In this document: piece by piece, positions 1 to 11,232 of the stretch | Layout of the letters: every line of letters begins with the position of its first letter | Numbering within the stretch: the stretch's first letter is position 1 | Source: Dipylidium caninum | Lineage: Eukaryota > Platyhelminthes > Cestoda > Cyclophyllidea > Dipylidiidae | DNA length: 21,125 nucleotides | NCBI GenBank assembly: GCA_017562135.1 | Contig: QEYB01000549.1 | Location: forward strand, 1-21,125 | Direction: 5' to 3' | Program-made: the position numbers and the translations under genes | The notes under the pieces: generated by a model | What the model was told of the DNA's origin: nothing | The model's database searches: none | What the model saw: the letters and a program-made list of their open reading frames with translations, nothing else

Positions 1-1973
1 CACGACACTATATGTCACAGTGACACGACTTCATTTTCCTTACACGTCCACCAACGTAATTAATAACTCCATTCTGTTATAACGTTACCCACATACAATC
101 GACACAACTAAAAATAAGACAGTCAAAAAAGAGGAAAAAACTCTGATGCTAATTTAAACTGACGTATTAAAAATAAGATCCTAAACCCGTTGCTATAACT
201 ATGTTATTTATTAAACTCTGTTTTAAATCCCTAGTTATTATAAACGAGGTTATTTTCATGCGGTTGACTTCCTCATCCACGCCCCACACCTCACAAAATT
301 GCTTTACTTTTAACACTTCCGGTCCGAAGTTGGTTTAGCTGCAAGAAGACGATAGTGATGAGTGAGGAAGTGTGATGATTATTTCTTTCCCAACAGTAGG
401 TTTTACTATCCAAACGGACTATAGTGGGTGTTTCCTGGCAACCCCCAAAACCGAAGTAGAATTTACTCCATTGTTACCTGTCCAGTTAACATTCGTTGGA
501 TGTATTTGAGTAACTTTTTTTTCCCCCTCAACTAAATGAGGCACTTCATTGTCCTACATTTTTTTTTCGCCAATGCATTAGTCCAATCGGTGTTTATTAT
601 ACCCGGAGCACAAAATGATTTTTTTCTTCTCACTAAAGTGCCCAAAGGATATTAATTTTTTGCGCATGAACATGAGAACAACTCAATCATTAATTAGATT
701 TGTGCTTGCCTTAGCGACAAAATCCTCGTTTATATGTCCCAACACACTATTATTCTCTTCGCTTCTTTCAGATGACACGATGATGCCTTTGAACGTAAGT
801 TGTAGTAGTGAGTAAGTCTTGTTCTGAGTCCATTGACACCTCAAAGGAGAGGCAGCCTCAGATGACGAAAGTAAGCCGAGGTTATTCCCATGGGTTCAAA
901 GGACGGACTGATACTGCGGTTATTCTAACCAAAAATAGTCAGGAAAGACACCCACGAAGCTCTACGCTAATTATGCTCTTGACTGACGTCTAATATAAAT
1001 ATGGTTCCGGAATGAATCAAAAGTAGAAGCTCAACTGTTACACAAGAAAAGTAATCGTCGTGACGTAGAGGCAATTAAAAATCTCGCAGTGCAGATTTTG
1101 ATTACTAATGACCGAGGTCAATTGTTTCTCAAATCCTTGAAAGTAAACGATCCTGACAATCTCGGCCTTTTCACAGCCGGCGGGCTAGTAAGCACCGCTT
1201 GGGCATGGTCACTTCAAGTAATTGGATGAGAAAGCGGATCGGGGAGGAATGGTAATCCAGTGCCGGGTGAAATCCGCTTCACTCACTTTTAAACGTCGGC
1301 AGGATCATCATCGCGATTTAACATTTTGTCAACTTACTAGCCACCTCCATGAGGTGAGTGCGTAAGAAATCAGGAAAGGCAAACATTCAGAGGATCAAGT
1401 AGACGGCAAATTTTACATCTTCATTGACATCTGTCTCGGGGACCCTAGCCGATTTAAACCAAATTATGGAAGCGCTCTGAGTAGATTCATAGACGATCCC
1501 AGAGTCTAATATTTCTCAGGCTAAAGTAGTAAATTTTACAGTTTTTACATAGGGATTTGAGCCAGAGTGAAACCAATGGGGCGGTTGGGAGTGGGGACGG
1601 GGGGAAAATCAAGTGGACGAAGCCTCTGCCACAGCTATGGAAGCTCCTAGCAGAAGCAGCCGCGCTGGCAAAGCTTATGAGAATGGTTGCGAACAGGAGG
1701 AGAGACGGTGTACCCACGGAATATTGAGGCGAGGGAGGGGGAGAAAGAAGGGTAAAAAGGCGAAAAAGAAGGTTGTGCAGGAGAGATGTGGAAACGGGGA
1801 CATAGAAATCAGATCGCGGTGATAATTGGCTGTTCGCGGCCCGGCATTTCTGATTGGACGTAGAGGTTCAGTCGACTTGTATGCGCAATCATTGAAAGGA
1901 CTGTGGTGGGGTGGAAAGACCTGTTTTGTACAGGTACACTAACCAAATGTGTTACGCGCAATAGAAAGTAAAA
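1..1973. other. Upstream intergenic region, no gene supported
   Basis: AT-leaning sequence in which no open frame carries a recognisable domain or a convincing splice pattern. Around 1590-1800 the + strand turns purine-rich (runs of GGA, GAAG and AAAG); this opens a short Lys/Arg-rich frame that I take as compositional. The last few hundred bases may hold the promoter and 5' UTR of the GPCR that follows, but I see no clear TATA box or initiator to name. Confidence 0.5.
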
Positions 1974-2894
1974 ATGATGGCCACGACAACAACTGCGCCT
2001 CTGACTACGGTGACAAGTAGTAACAGTACCACCTAGTTTACCAGTGGTCCATCCGAGGGCTCTGATTACTTACTCCAACTCCTGTGACCACGACTCCTCG
2101 AGACACAGGCCGCCTCGCACCTGGTGGAGCCGGACAACTCGCATATCGCCTGCTCGTGTTCGCGGCGATCGCCGGTGGGTGTTGGAGGCGGTAGCCCTGA
2201 CGGTGCTCGTGCGACCCGCCTCCACACGATTCGGCTCGATGCGACGCAGTTTGGTGGCGTTGACCGCGGTTGAGATGTGGCTCAACTCCACCATCTTCAT
2301 ACACAAGGCGTGGGAGGAGTTCTCCGCCACGCAGCACCGAGAAACTGGTGGAATTCTGCTTCTCCTTCTCCTCCTTCTCCCCTCAACAGCGCTATCTGCT
2401 CACGCAACTGGGTGGTCACACTGATTGCGTTGGCGCGGTGTGAGGCCATCACCCGACCTGTGGCAACTCGTGTCTCCACTCACATCTTTAGTCCGCGTCG
2501 TCAACTCGTGTACATGGGAGTCCTCATCGTCTGCGGCATCATCCTCTCCACTTTCCGTCTCGCCATTCGACAGATCATCGTGTGCACCAATCTCGACAAT
2601 GTTGTCTTCCACATCCGCTCTAATCAGATATCCCGACTTTATCTCGTCAGTGAGAAGGTCTTTTTCGCCTACCAGTCTGCCATCCCAATCACTGTGGTGA
2701 CAATTGCCACTTTGTTTATGATTGTTGTGCTATTGCGACATCGCATGCCATCCGAACGACGGAAAGGAGTGGAGGTGAGAGAGGCTAACAGTCAGAGGGT
2801 GAAGAGTAGGAAGTACCGCGGACAATACGGAATTCAAGTGACAGTGGAGGGAGAAGTCAAAGGAGACGTGGACGGAAGTGGACGTGGACGAGGT

Positions 2895-2928
2895 GGAGGA
2901 GGAGGAGGAGGAGGAGGAGGAGAAGGAG
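2895..2928 (+). repeat. (GGA)n trinucleotide repeat in the GPCR loop
   Basis: About eleven GGA units with slight impurity at the right end. In one frame they encode an acidic run of Glu, in another a Gly run. They sit in the third intracellular loop of the receptor, where length variation is tolerated. The antisense strand reads as a Ser/Pro-rich low-complexity frame, which is a shadow. Confidence 0.9.
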
Positions 2929-3052
2929 AAAGACACGAGACGGCAAATTTGTTGGTTTTTGTTCTTGTCGGCACACAGTGAGATGGCGGATGAAGGGGTG
3001 TCGATGTGTGCTGCGTCGGAGTGGAACCTCAGTGCGGCAGAACGACGACGAG

Positions 3053-3090
3053 GGTGGCGGTGGCGGTGGCGGTGGCGATGGCAATGGCGG
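3053..3090 (+). repeat. (GGTGGC)n hexanucleotide repeat in the GPCR loop
   Basis: Tandem GGTGGC units followed by diverged GATGGC, AATGGC units. This is the second low-complexity tract in the same intracellular loop. Depending on frame it gives Gly-Gly, Val-Ala or Arg-Trp repeats. It lies just before the conserved TM6 segment, so slippage here is one possible source of a frame change. Confidence 0.88.
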
Positions 3091-3457
3091 CGTGGTCTCC
3101 TCCATGCAGGCTGTTCGACAGGCACAACGACTACCCAATCAGATCCGCGCGACCCGCTTTATCCTCTTCATCGCCACCGTCTTCATTGTCTGCGAGGCGC
3201 CAGTCTTCTTCGCCGTCGTCTACGTTGGACAGCATGTCAACCGGTGGTGTTGATTAGAGTCTTCACCTACCTCCGCTTCCTCATTATCGCTGAACTCTTT
3301 TGCCAACTTCTTCATCTACCTCCTCTCCAGTCGCCCCTTTCGCGTTGAATTGACGAATCTCATGATGTGCCGCAATAAACGCGATTCCTTAGCTCCCACT
3401 ATTGCCGCAAACTCCAGTCACTACCGATTCTCACGAAGTAGCATTCCCCCCGGATAG

Positions 3458-6400
3458 AGGTACTTCTCTCAACAATTTTCTCCTCTGCTCATGTCTTTCC
3501 CCAATTTCACTCATTTTTATACCTCCCACTCCACTTGTTCTCTCGTTCTCCCTTTGACAAACGCTAGATTACTCCGTGCTGCTGCTACCCCCGGTGATTT
3601 CATCTCACTCGCAGCTATTATGTATTTGGACTGACTACCGCGTGACTACCGGTTAATTGCCGTGTTCATGGCGGCTAATGACCCCTTTTATGAAGAAATT
3701 ACTATTTTTGCATTACGACTTGATGTTTTAATACATGCCCATGTGTTTAAATCTTCGCTAACAACATTTCAGCGTCGTCCTGCATCACTAATGGCATGCA
3801 CCAACTAAGTTGTTTAAATACCCTTGAACTCCCATAACTTGGGCATTTGAAAACGAACTTTTTTCCAATGGAACTAACGTACTGCTAATATCCCTAGAGC
3901 CCTAAATACTGATTCCTCTTTTAGCAATTTTCCCGATTATTGTCCTTTACGGCGTTTTGTCTACCATCTCTTACTTTGGCAATTCTCGCCTCTTGCATCT
4001 GAGCATTCTGCATGCATGAAACTCAATCAGGTGTTTTCTTCACAAGCACATAAAGTAAGTGAATCGCGTCGTAGGGGAAATTGCTCAGGTCAGCGTCCGA
4101 GTGAGTTGGACACAGGCCAGTCGACCTCGTCAGACCAGACTATGGCGAATTCCCTAATGGCAGTCGATTTTCACTGCATATTTTTTACTAGTTCATCTGC
4201 TACCCTAAAAAAAGCAAAGCAAAACAAAGGTAAGTTGCCTCCCCTTGTCCTACAGAGACCAAAAGTGGCACGGAAGTATTCTTGCAGCATTTCAAACGTA
4301 ATCCATCTGCTCTCCTCAGTGGCATTTAAGAATACATGTTTCCCTGTGAAGATCACAAGAGTAAAAAGAATTTTCATCTCAAAGCCTACTTGACTTGGGT
4401 CAACCGAAAAATTTTAAATGTGCTCTATATTTTGCATCTCCAAACCTATTAATTATGCATTGTGTCAATCCTCTTGCTAACATCACTAAACTGCCTCGGC
4501 GAAATAGGCAGAGAGAAATAGAGAGGGATGCAGGACTAATGGTTGAGCAATACAAAGACTATAAGATAGGCTTAAGAGGCGTTATCTGACCTCCACCACT
4601 TCAAAGGGGGCATTAATGATGAATTGCCCAAACCAATCGCCTGAAAAGTACATCGAAAGTGACTTTGCATTTAGGATCCCGATAGCCTTCCACAAACCGT
4701 TATGCTTTCGACCGGTCCGGCTCTTGAAATTTCGCCAAATATACGTCGCTATTATTTATGCAAATGTACTGACTTCAGCATGCCCGTGTAAACGCTTTCT
4801 GGGTCCACTAACCTCAATGCACAAAGTGTCCATCCAATTATCGGGAGCAATATTCTTTTTAATTGTGTTTTTTTTCCATGTCCCCTTCAAGAAGTTGCTC
4901 AGTTACATATATTGCACTTCGCCATACTTCTCTCAGTAGCAAAAGAATTAGGTAATGAAAATGCAGAGATGTCGTTTGTGAATCTGTGATTTACCTTGGT
5001 CCAATTCCAAATTCTTACTCCATGAATTGCAACTTTTACAAAATAGGATTGAGATTAGAGGCATTCTGACATTTGAAGACTTCTAAACTAGAATTTTTAT
5101 TAAAGGTTACTAGATAAGTGTGCCGTCTCATCCTTTATTTTTTCTGCACACGCAGGTAATTTGGCTTGTTATACGTAACGCCGGCTCTTCTCAACAAAAT
5201 TGCAAAACATCTCTTCCACAATCTCCCCCACATCATTTAATTACGTGACAGGCGTTAAAATTACCCCTAATCATATTTCGACATAGCTCACGAAAATGAT
5301 ATCTCGTTTGAACCATAAATTCCAGCTCGGTTGCCGTACTTACGAATGAGGCAAAATTTATCAATATTCGATCTCACTGATGACAGTTGTCGCGTTGTAT
5401 CGCGAAAGGTCCACTATTTTTGCCTCCCGTTATTCACGAGTTAATTGTTTCGCGATATTCTTCTTCTCATCAATATGCCTCCTTTTTGTATAACTGTTTT
5501 CGGGGTAGATAATAGAGATATTAATTTATCTTGCCCGTATTCAGCAACTCTTTACGTAGTTTTAAATTAGACTGGCAGGAAGCTAGAAGAATGGTTTACC
5601 CTCACTACAAATTCGGCTCGTCTTAATTGCGTAATATGTGGAATTTAGTACAAATAATATCAACTTATAAGTAATAGGGAGTTAAATTCGAGCTCGGATA
5701 GTCACTGCACATATAGTTTTTGCAAACATAACAACCCATTCGCATATCACATATCTCTTATTTTGATACTTTTTTAACATTGGTTCATATTTTTTAAATG
5801 GAGTGGCATTCCACCCACTTTTCGTGATCCATCTCCACCCTGGTGCCAACTGGCCTTTCAGACTGTTCAACAATCCCAGATTATCTCATTACCATTGCGT
5901 CAGGAGTCTTAAGCTCTTTCACTTTTCAATGGTTAACAGCCACGATTGACAATTTATCAAACGACGTGGCCAATGGCCATTAATGCAAGGCAAATAATAA
6001 CTGACTCCACTACAAGGCGAGAAATTGCCAAAAACCAAGTCCCCGTATTTCAGGTGACTATCAAGATCTGCCAACAAGCTCAAATGTATTTTCCCTTCCC
6101 TCCCACACTCTCCAAAAAATATGCAGATTGCAGAGATGTTTTGTCCTCTTTTCCCTTTCCAACGCGGGACCGTTGGAGGTGGCGTCAACATAAGGGAGGT
6201 ATGGTAGCGTCAGGCTGGCACTTTCCGCATAGTGCCCATTTAATGTGGTTTCCCTGCTCCCTCGTAGTCTGCTACCGCCGTTCCATGGAAGAAAAATACA
6301 CCGCCGTCCTTCTGACCACCTACCAGCCCTTTTCATCAAGTGTTCACGTCACTTTCAAGCACCACTGCGTTAGTGAGTGACAATTTTTGGTGTAATTTGA

Positions 6401-9400
6401 TTGCTTAAAGGGGATGATGGTAGACCAAAGTGGATAAATTCTGAGGACTTCTCTAATTCATCCAAATGAATTGCCCAAGCATAAATTTGCAGCAAGAAAT
6501 GTGCAAGTCCGGGTATTTCAGTCAGATTTGTCTCCTTCTCCGGTAAATTTGACATAATTGAACAAAGGCAATGGTCGGACGTTTAAAGCGCTCCATGGAA
6601 TTTAATTTCCCATTATTTTTTAAGCTCCCTTTTCTCAAGAATGTGAAAAAAACTAAGCGGAGTAATTATGTGCCTCCGTTCTGGGGCATTTCCTTTCGCT
6701 ACATGGGAATGGCATATCCCCACATTCAAAACTTGCATAGATGCAAAAGAGTAAAGAATTTGCAACAAGACTGAATCTCGAGTATATTGTTTGCCAATGT
6801 GGGCGCATAATTGATGAGTTTATCGGAAAACGGGTAGGACACAATTAACGGTAGTGTTGTAGATCTTAGTTCATAATTAAATATGTCGGACCAGTTTCAG
6901 TTGAGGGGTTGGGGAGTTTCTTACTTTCTTTGTGCCTTTTTGTAATTCGGAGTTGCACACAAACAACTAGCGAATTAAAACAACTCTTGACTTTTTCGAA
7001 AAGAAAAAAAGTGAAACACGAAAATTAGTAGAATAGGTGAATACCTAGAGGATTTCAAATAAACTATAAGCCGCGTTTCCCATTGTGAAAAATTTAATTA
7101 TTGCATTCCCAGGCAACTTGAACAACACGGGGACTTTTCTATTCTCAACACCTCATACCATTCTCTAGCCATAAGATTAGAGGTCCTTAAAAAGTGGGAG
7201 CGTGGCTAACTAATCTTGCCCCATCATCGCCATAAGTAGCCCAGCTTCGTGGTCGCGTCTACCGTGAAAACGTCCATTTTGTATATTCCCAGTAAATTTC
7301 GCATTAAGTTGTTAATGTGTTGATTGTCCGCCCTAGTTCTCACAGCTGGCAGGTGCCGCTGCGAATGGGTTATGACGGAGACGGGAATCGCCGAGTCCGT
7401 AACTGTTAAAGCAAACATCGCGGCCCGATGCTGCCAAAATATCCTGCCCATTAAGTTGATAGCGGATGCCTTTAAAAAACGGGTCGGATTTTTCACTTTG
7501 ATCTCCAAGTAAGTGCCTTGTTTATTTCAAATGTCGCCTCTTATCTCTGGCCATTTTATCCAGTTTGAGATAACTCAAGTGCAGAATATTCTTATTTACA
7601 ATAATCAACTGCTCCTGATTTATTCAGCCGAGGGCAAAATAATAACCGTGGGGGAGATTAAACCCCTCCTGTCAAAATGCGTGCAAAATTTCCTCTTTTT
7701 TACATTATTAGGGTTGCCATTCTCTACAACAATCTGTACGTTGAAGATGAAAATTAGCACTTTTTGTGTATTCATTACCGCCTCCCTCTCTCTCCCCGTC
7801 AAGAGTTTTCTCTCCATGGTCATTACGTCCAACACCAAAAGTAATCAGTAGATTCGTCACTTCTGCTGAAGAAGTCAGGTCAAAGCGTGCGGCCACGAGA
7901 TCGAACGGCGAGACTCTAAATTTTTATAAATCAAACAATGATTTTTAAACCCGATTAAATTAAAAACACTGTTTGAAAGGCCTTAGGTTAGCCCGACGTC
8001 CAGGAAAAAAAGAAGTTAATAAATAATGTTTTCATGGTCACATAGGTATTCCGCCTGTGGCTTCAATGAAGCTTACTAAATAGTTAGAGAGTGCGAAATG
8101 AATAATTGCTTGTTTTTCTAGTCAAAAACACCTCCCATGACGTCTACTCCCCTCCTTCCCTGCCAGCCCCAGCCTCCTCTCCACGCGCTAGACGCGTTCG
8201 GATATCAGCAGAGTGGAATAATAAATTTGCAGTTGCTCTGGACGAGCCACGTTGGAGGAAGTGGTGCACCAACTTTAAGGTGGCGACAAATCCAAATCAC
8301 AGGTACCCAAATGACTAACGAGAAGATTGAGAAAGTACAAGTTGATTAAAATAGAGTGATGTCAAAACGCTTTTCCATCAATCTCTCTCCCCTCTCAATT
8401 CTCTCATTAGTTTTATTCGCTTTCTCCAATATTTAGCTACCGTCCAGGAGAAGCGGATGGGGCGTTTCTACTCCAACTGATAATTGAATTATTCAACTAT
8501 TTGGTTTATGCTAACACGCCATATTATCTTACACAATCTTTTACTTCATTTAAGCTCTATGCACACACTCTTTTGCTGGTGAAAAAAAAATAGAGTAGTG
8601 GGGTGAAATACACCATTTCAGCTTATCCCAGGGGCTGAAAATCCACGTAGCAGAGACACCTGACGCCATTGCTAAATTATACGTCTTCCCATTGTTAACA
8701 CCTCTAATTACTTACTGATTAATAAGCACGATCAAATCCGCCTCCGTTCTTCGTCCCCCACCCTACTTTTCCGTCCTGGTAGGAGAATGTTATGTCCTCT
8801 ACCGTGTTCTACTGAATTAAAGTGAGTAGACAGAGGGCATAGATTATCACATTATATGGTAGAATGAAGGGAGCGATCTAACGAAACGGTGATTCCGAAA
8901 GGCAGAAGAGGCCAGGACGCATCCACACACCTACTTACTCGCCTACCTTCTTATGGGGTAAATTGTGTAAAGGAGGGTCGCCCTGTGATATGAGGTGTTT
9001 TGATTAAATTAACGAATCTTTAAAAAAAGTTTGTTCGCGAGCGTCAAGGAAGACCCTAGGTAATGATGTGAGATTTAGAGGGATGAGGAAAGAGTCAATA
9101 ATGCCATCATACTCTTAGTAAAGGCGTGGTAGAGTGGGATTTGAGGAAGGCTGGATTGACTATAAGATGAAGGTCGTGACGACGATTACGATGACTTTGC
9201 TTTAGGTTTTACTCACCGGGAAATCCAACTAATACTATTATAAAAGCGGTAGTAGGAGGTGGCACAGGAATGGTAAAAACATAAATCCTTTGCCCTACTT
9301 TTTTCAACTCAGCCGGATTGGGCAGGTGAACTCGTGCTTCGGTACCGGTATTAGGTTAGGAACTAGCAGGAATGATTTATTATTTGCTTACAAGTCGCTC

Positions 9401-10505
9401 CAAAACGTTGGTAACTTTCTTGGTAGCAGTCTATGTATGCTTACAGACATAAAACGAGGCTGCAAAAAGTGGTGTGGAAGGCTCACCAAAGAGGCATCGA
9501 AAGTGTATGTAATCCCTTTCTATGACAGAACAAGAGAAGATAAGGGCACAGAAACGCGTAAATGCATGAAGTTGGGCTCTAGTTTAGGATATCAATGACT
9601 TATCGCATTCCTAGTAAGGCTTTAAGCGTGGGCGTGGTCAGTTCTTCCAGTCCATTTCTAGAAAAGCATTGTTCTTTGAAGAGCTTACAATGGGAGTAAT
9701 CTAGACGAGGAAAATCAGGGCAGAATACTGCTTCGCGGTAGAGACAGCGCATACGTTGGCGTTGATAAGTGGTGCTGGTGAGTGCATGCACAAAGGATGT
9801 CGCAGAATAACTCACGTGCAGAGTTAATGTTGACAGCTACATGGTGGTATAAAAATTTAGCGTAACACGAAACACCTACTGTTTCCCCTAGGTACAAATA
9901 TATCGTTAAAGAACACGACAATAAACCGTTTGAAGAGGTACTATCATTGCAAGTTGTCTTATCACCTATAAATATGCAAGCTCTGCAAATTTATAGAATG
10001 ATTCTTCAGTAAACAAACATGCGTTTAACGCGTGCATTGATTAGTGCGCGCCACTCAGGTCTTTTTACGTCTTAAATCCTCTCAATAAGAGGAATACGAA
10101 TTACTCATCCTCGAAATTACACCTTCTGGCAGACGGATGAGCGGCTAGAGACGCTATCACATATTTGGAGAGAAGGGGGTGACGAAATCAGTAGTCTCAA
10201 CAAAGGGTTCCGGGTCGGAGCATGAAATTATGTGCATTAATGCCAGAGGGTTTTTGCATAAAGGAGAGAGGCATTGTGTTATAGCTTAACATTAATATGG
10301 TTGCTGAAAGGGAAGCGGAAGAACTCTGCCCAAACCCAATACTTTATAAGGGCAAAATAAGGCCGTTTGGTTCAATTGTAGTAATGCTGGGATTTTTTAA
10401 TTTGAGTTTTCGTAAGTTGTGACTAACAAGTTTCAGACTGGGGCTATATCCAGTCTCCCAAATCCCAAGCACAGGATGCAACCGTCAATAAGGTGCACAT
10501 GAAGA
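3458..10505. other. Gene-poor intergenic region
   Basis: About 7 kb without a gene I can support. It has several open frames of 60-144 codons (the longest is 5946-6380 on +), which is about what chance gives in this much six-frame sequence. None shows a known domain, a run of membrane segments or linked splice sites. A pyrimidine tract plus AG at about 8110-8121 precedes an open stretch to 8349 with locally raised GC, but there is no partner exon and no recognisable product. No tRNA or rRNA was seen. Confidence 0.45.
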
Positions 10506-10585
10506 AGGTAGGTGAGATATATCCTAATAGTCCTAGGTAATGAGGTAGGTAAAATATGTAATTATGCAAGTAGGTAGGTAAATAG
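10506..10585 (+). repeat. Degenerate GTAG/GTGAG cluster
   Basis: Interspersed copies of GTAGGT, AGGTAA and GGTGAG, with tandem AGGTAGGT near 10543 and 10571. This may be a decaying tetranucleotide microsatellite. It lies about 400 bp upstream of the first SLC52 start codon. No function is assigned. Confidence 0.45.
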
Positions 10586-10962
10586 CTGCGTTGATTTCGA
10601 GTGAATTCGGAAAATAACGCAACTTGTGAAAAAAGACGGGAGAAAAGTTCATGTGCAAAAATAATCGGAGATTATGTTTACGCATTGCATATGATCAGTA
10701 CTATGCGTTGCGTAAAAGTTTGAATTTACGTTGTTAAAATTGATAGACACGAGACACAACGTAGCACCTTGAATAAAGCAGTTGTTTGAAACGAGCCACG
10801 ACTTGCTGGTCCGCGGAGGGGGGTTGTCGTGAGGTGGGTTGCGCTTTATTCTGGATTTTGCCTCATGTTTTTAACAACAGTGCTTCTTCGGCGTCACATT
10901 ATTAGCCACATGATTAATAAAAAAAGTTGAATTAAGGCGAAAATGGTTGAGGGAAATAACCT

Positions 10963-10986
10963 AAATTCCTTTCGTTCTAAACAGTA
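10963..10986 (+). promoter_or_regulatory. Splice acceptor directly before the SLC52 start codon
   Basis: A pyrimidine-leaning stretch (ATTCCTTTCGTTCT) is followed by AAACAG at 10979-10984, only two bases before the ATG at 10987. This looks like a 3' splice site. It could join an upstream 5' UTR exon in cis or accept a spliced leader in trans; trans-splicing is known in flatworms. No upstream exon was found. Confidence 0.5.
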
Positions 10987-11232
10987 ATGGAGCTCCAATC
11001 GAAAACACACGAAGATATAGAAATTGGGGAAGAAAAACCACGAACACAGGTGCTGTCGCGGAAGGCTGGAGCACCGCAGATAGTAGTGAAAACGTGGATA
11101 ACAATATGTCTAATATGCTTTGGTATCAGTTCGTGGATTGCTATCAACGGTCTCTGGATGGAATTACCGATATTAGTAAACGTTCTGCCTGAAGGTTGGA
11201 ATCTCCCCGCATATCTTTCTATCCTAATCCAG
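10987..11232 (+). CDS. SLC52A: SLC52 plus copy, exon 1
   Basis: 82 codons, phase 0. The N terminus is hydrophilic and acidic for about 35 residues, then the first membrane helix runs into the strongest family signature ([13 protein letters not shown], then L-P-E-G-W). The start is the first in-frame ATG, two bases after a good acceptor. The donor is CAG|GTAAGC at 11232/11233. The equivalent exon of the inverted copy would lie beyond the right edge of the window. Confidence 0.88.

Larger units (their letters stand above)
1974..3457 (+). pseudogene. Intronless rhodopsin-like (class A) GPCR with multiple frameshifts
   Basis: A seven-helix receptor of the plasma membrane, which would signal through a G protein; the ligand is unknown. 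Pieces in order: two tandem ATGs at 1974/1977 and a Thr/Ser-rich N terminus with an N-S-T-T glycosylation sequon; TM1 about 2111-2190; TM2 about 2230-2310; TM3 about 2384-2450, ending in A-R-C-E-A-I where most relatives have (D/E)-R-Y; TM4 about 2503-2580; TM5 about 2640-2740 with a Pro; a long repeat-rich third intracellular loop about 2745-3110; TM6 about 3140-3230 with C-E-A-P in place of C-W-x-P; TM7 about 3262-3345 ending N-S-F-A-N-F-F-I-Y, the counterpart of NPxxY; and a short Ser-rich tail stopping at TAG 3455-3457. The frame changes at least six times, with stops in the N terminus, so no single open frame spans it. It is either a decayed gene or an intact gene hit by sequence errors. 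It resembles flatworm orphan or peptide-type receptors, which is an inference. Confidence 0.75.

Noticed and set aside
1613..1822. Lys/Arg-rich small frame on +
   Set aside because: Explained by a purine-rich tract; it starts at GTG and has no conserved features.
2730..3138. Long antisense frames with Ser, Pro and His/Arg repeats under the GPCR
   Set aside because: They read the GGA and GGTGGC repeats of the receptor loop in the wrong strand.
4016..4393. 125-codon open frame on +
   Set aside because: Polar, low-information translation with no domain, in AT-leaning sequence; probably chance.
5946..6380. 144-codon open frame on +
   Set aside because: No recognisable domain, no splice context, ordinary local composition; about one ORF of this size is expected by chance in this much sequence.
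7224..7508. 94-codon frame on -, overlapped by a 62-codon frame on +
   Set aside because: Overlapping open frames on both strands with no family signal.
8106..8349. Possible exon after TTTTTCTAG with two overlapping 70-codon frames
   Set aside because: No partner exon or donor and no recognisable product; noted only as GC-raised sequence.
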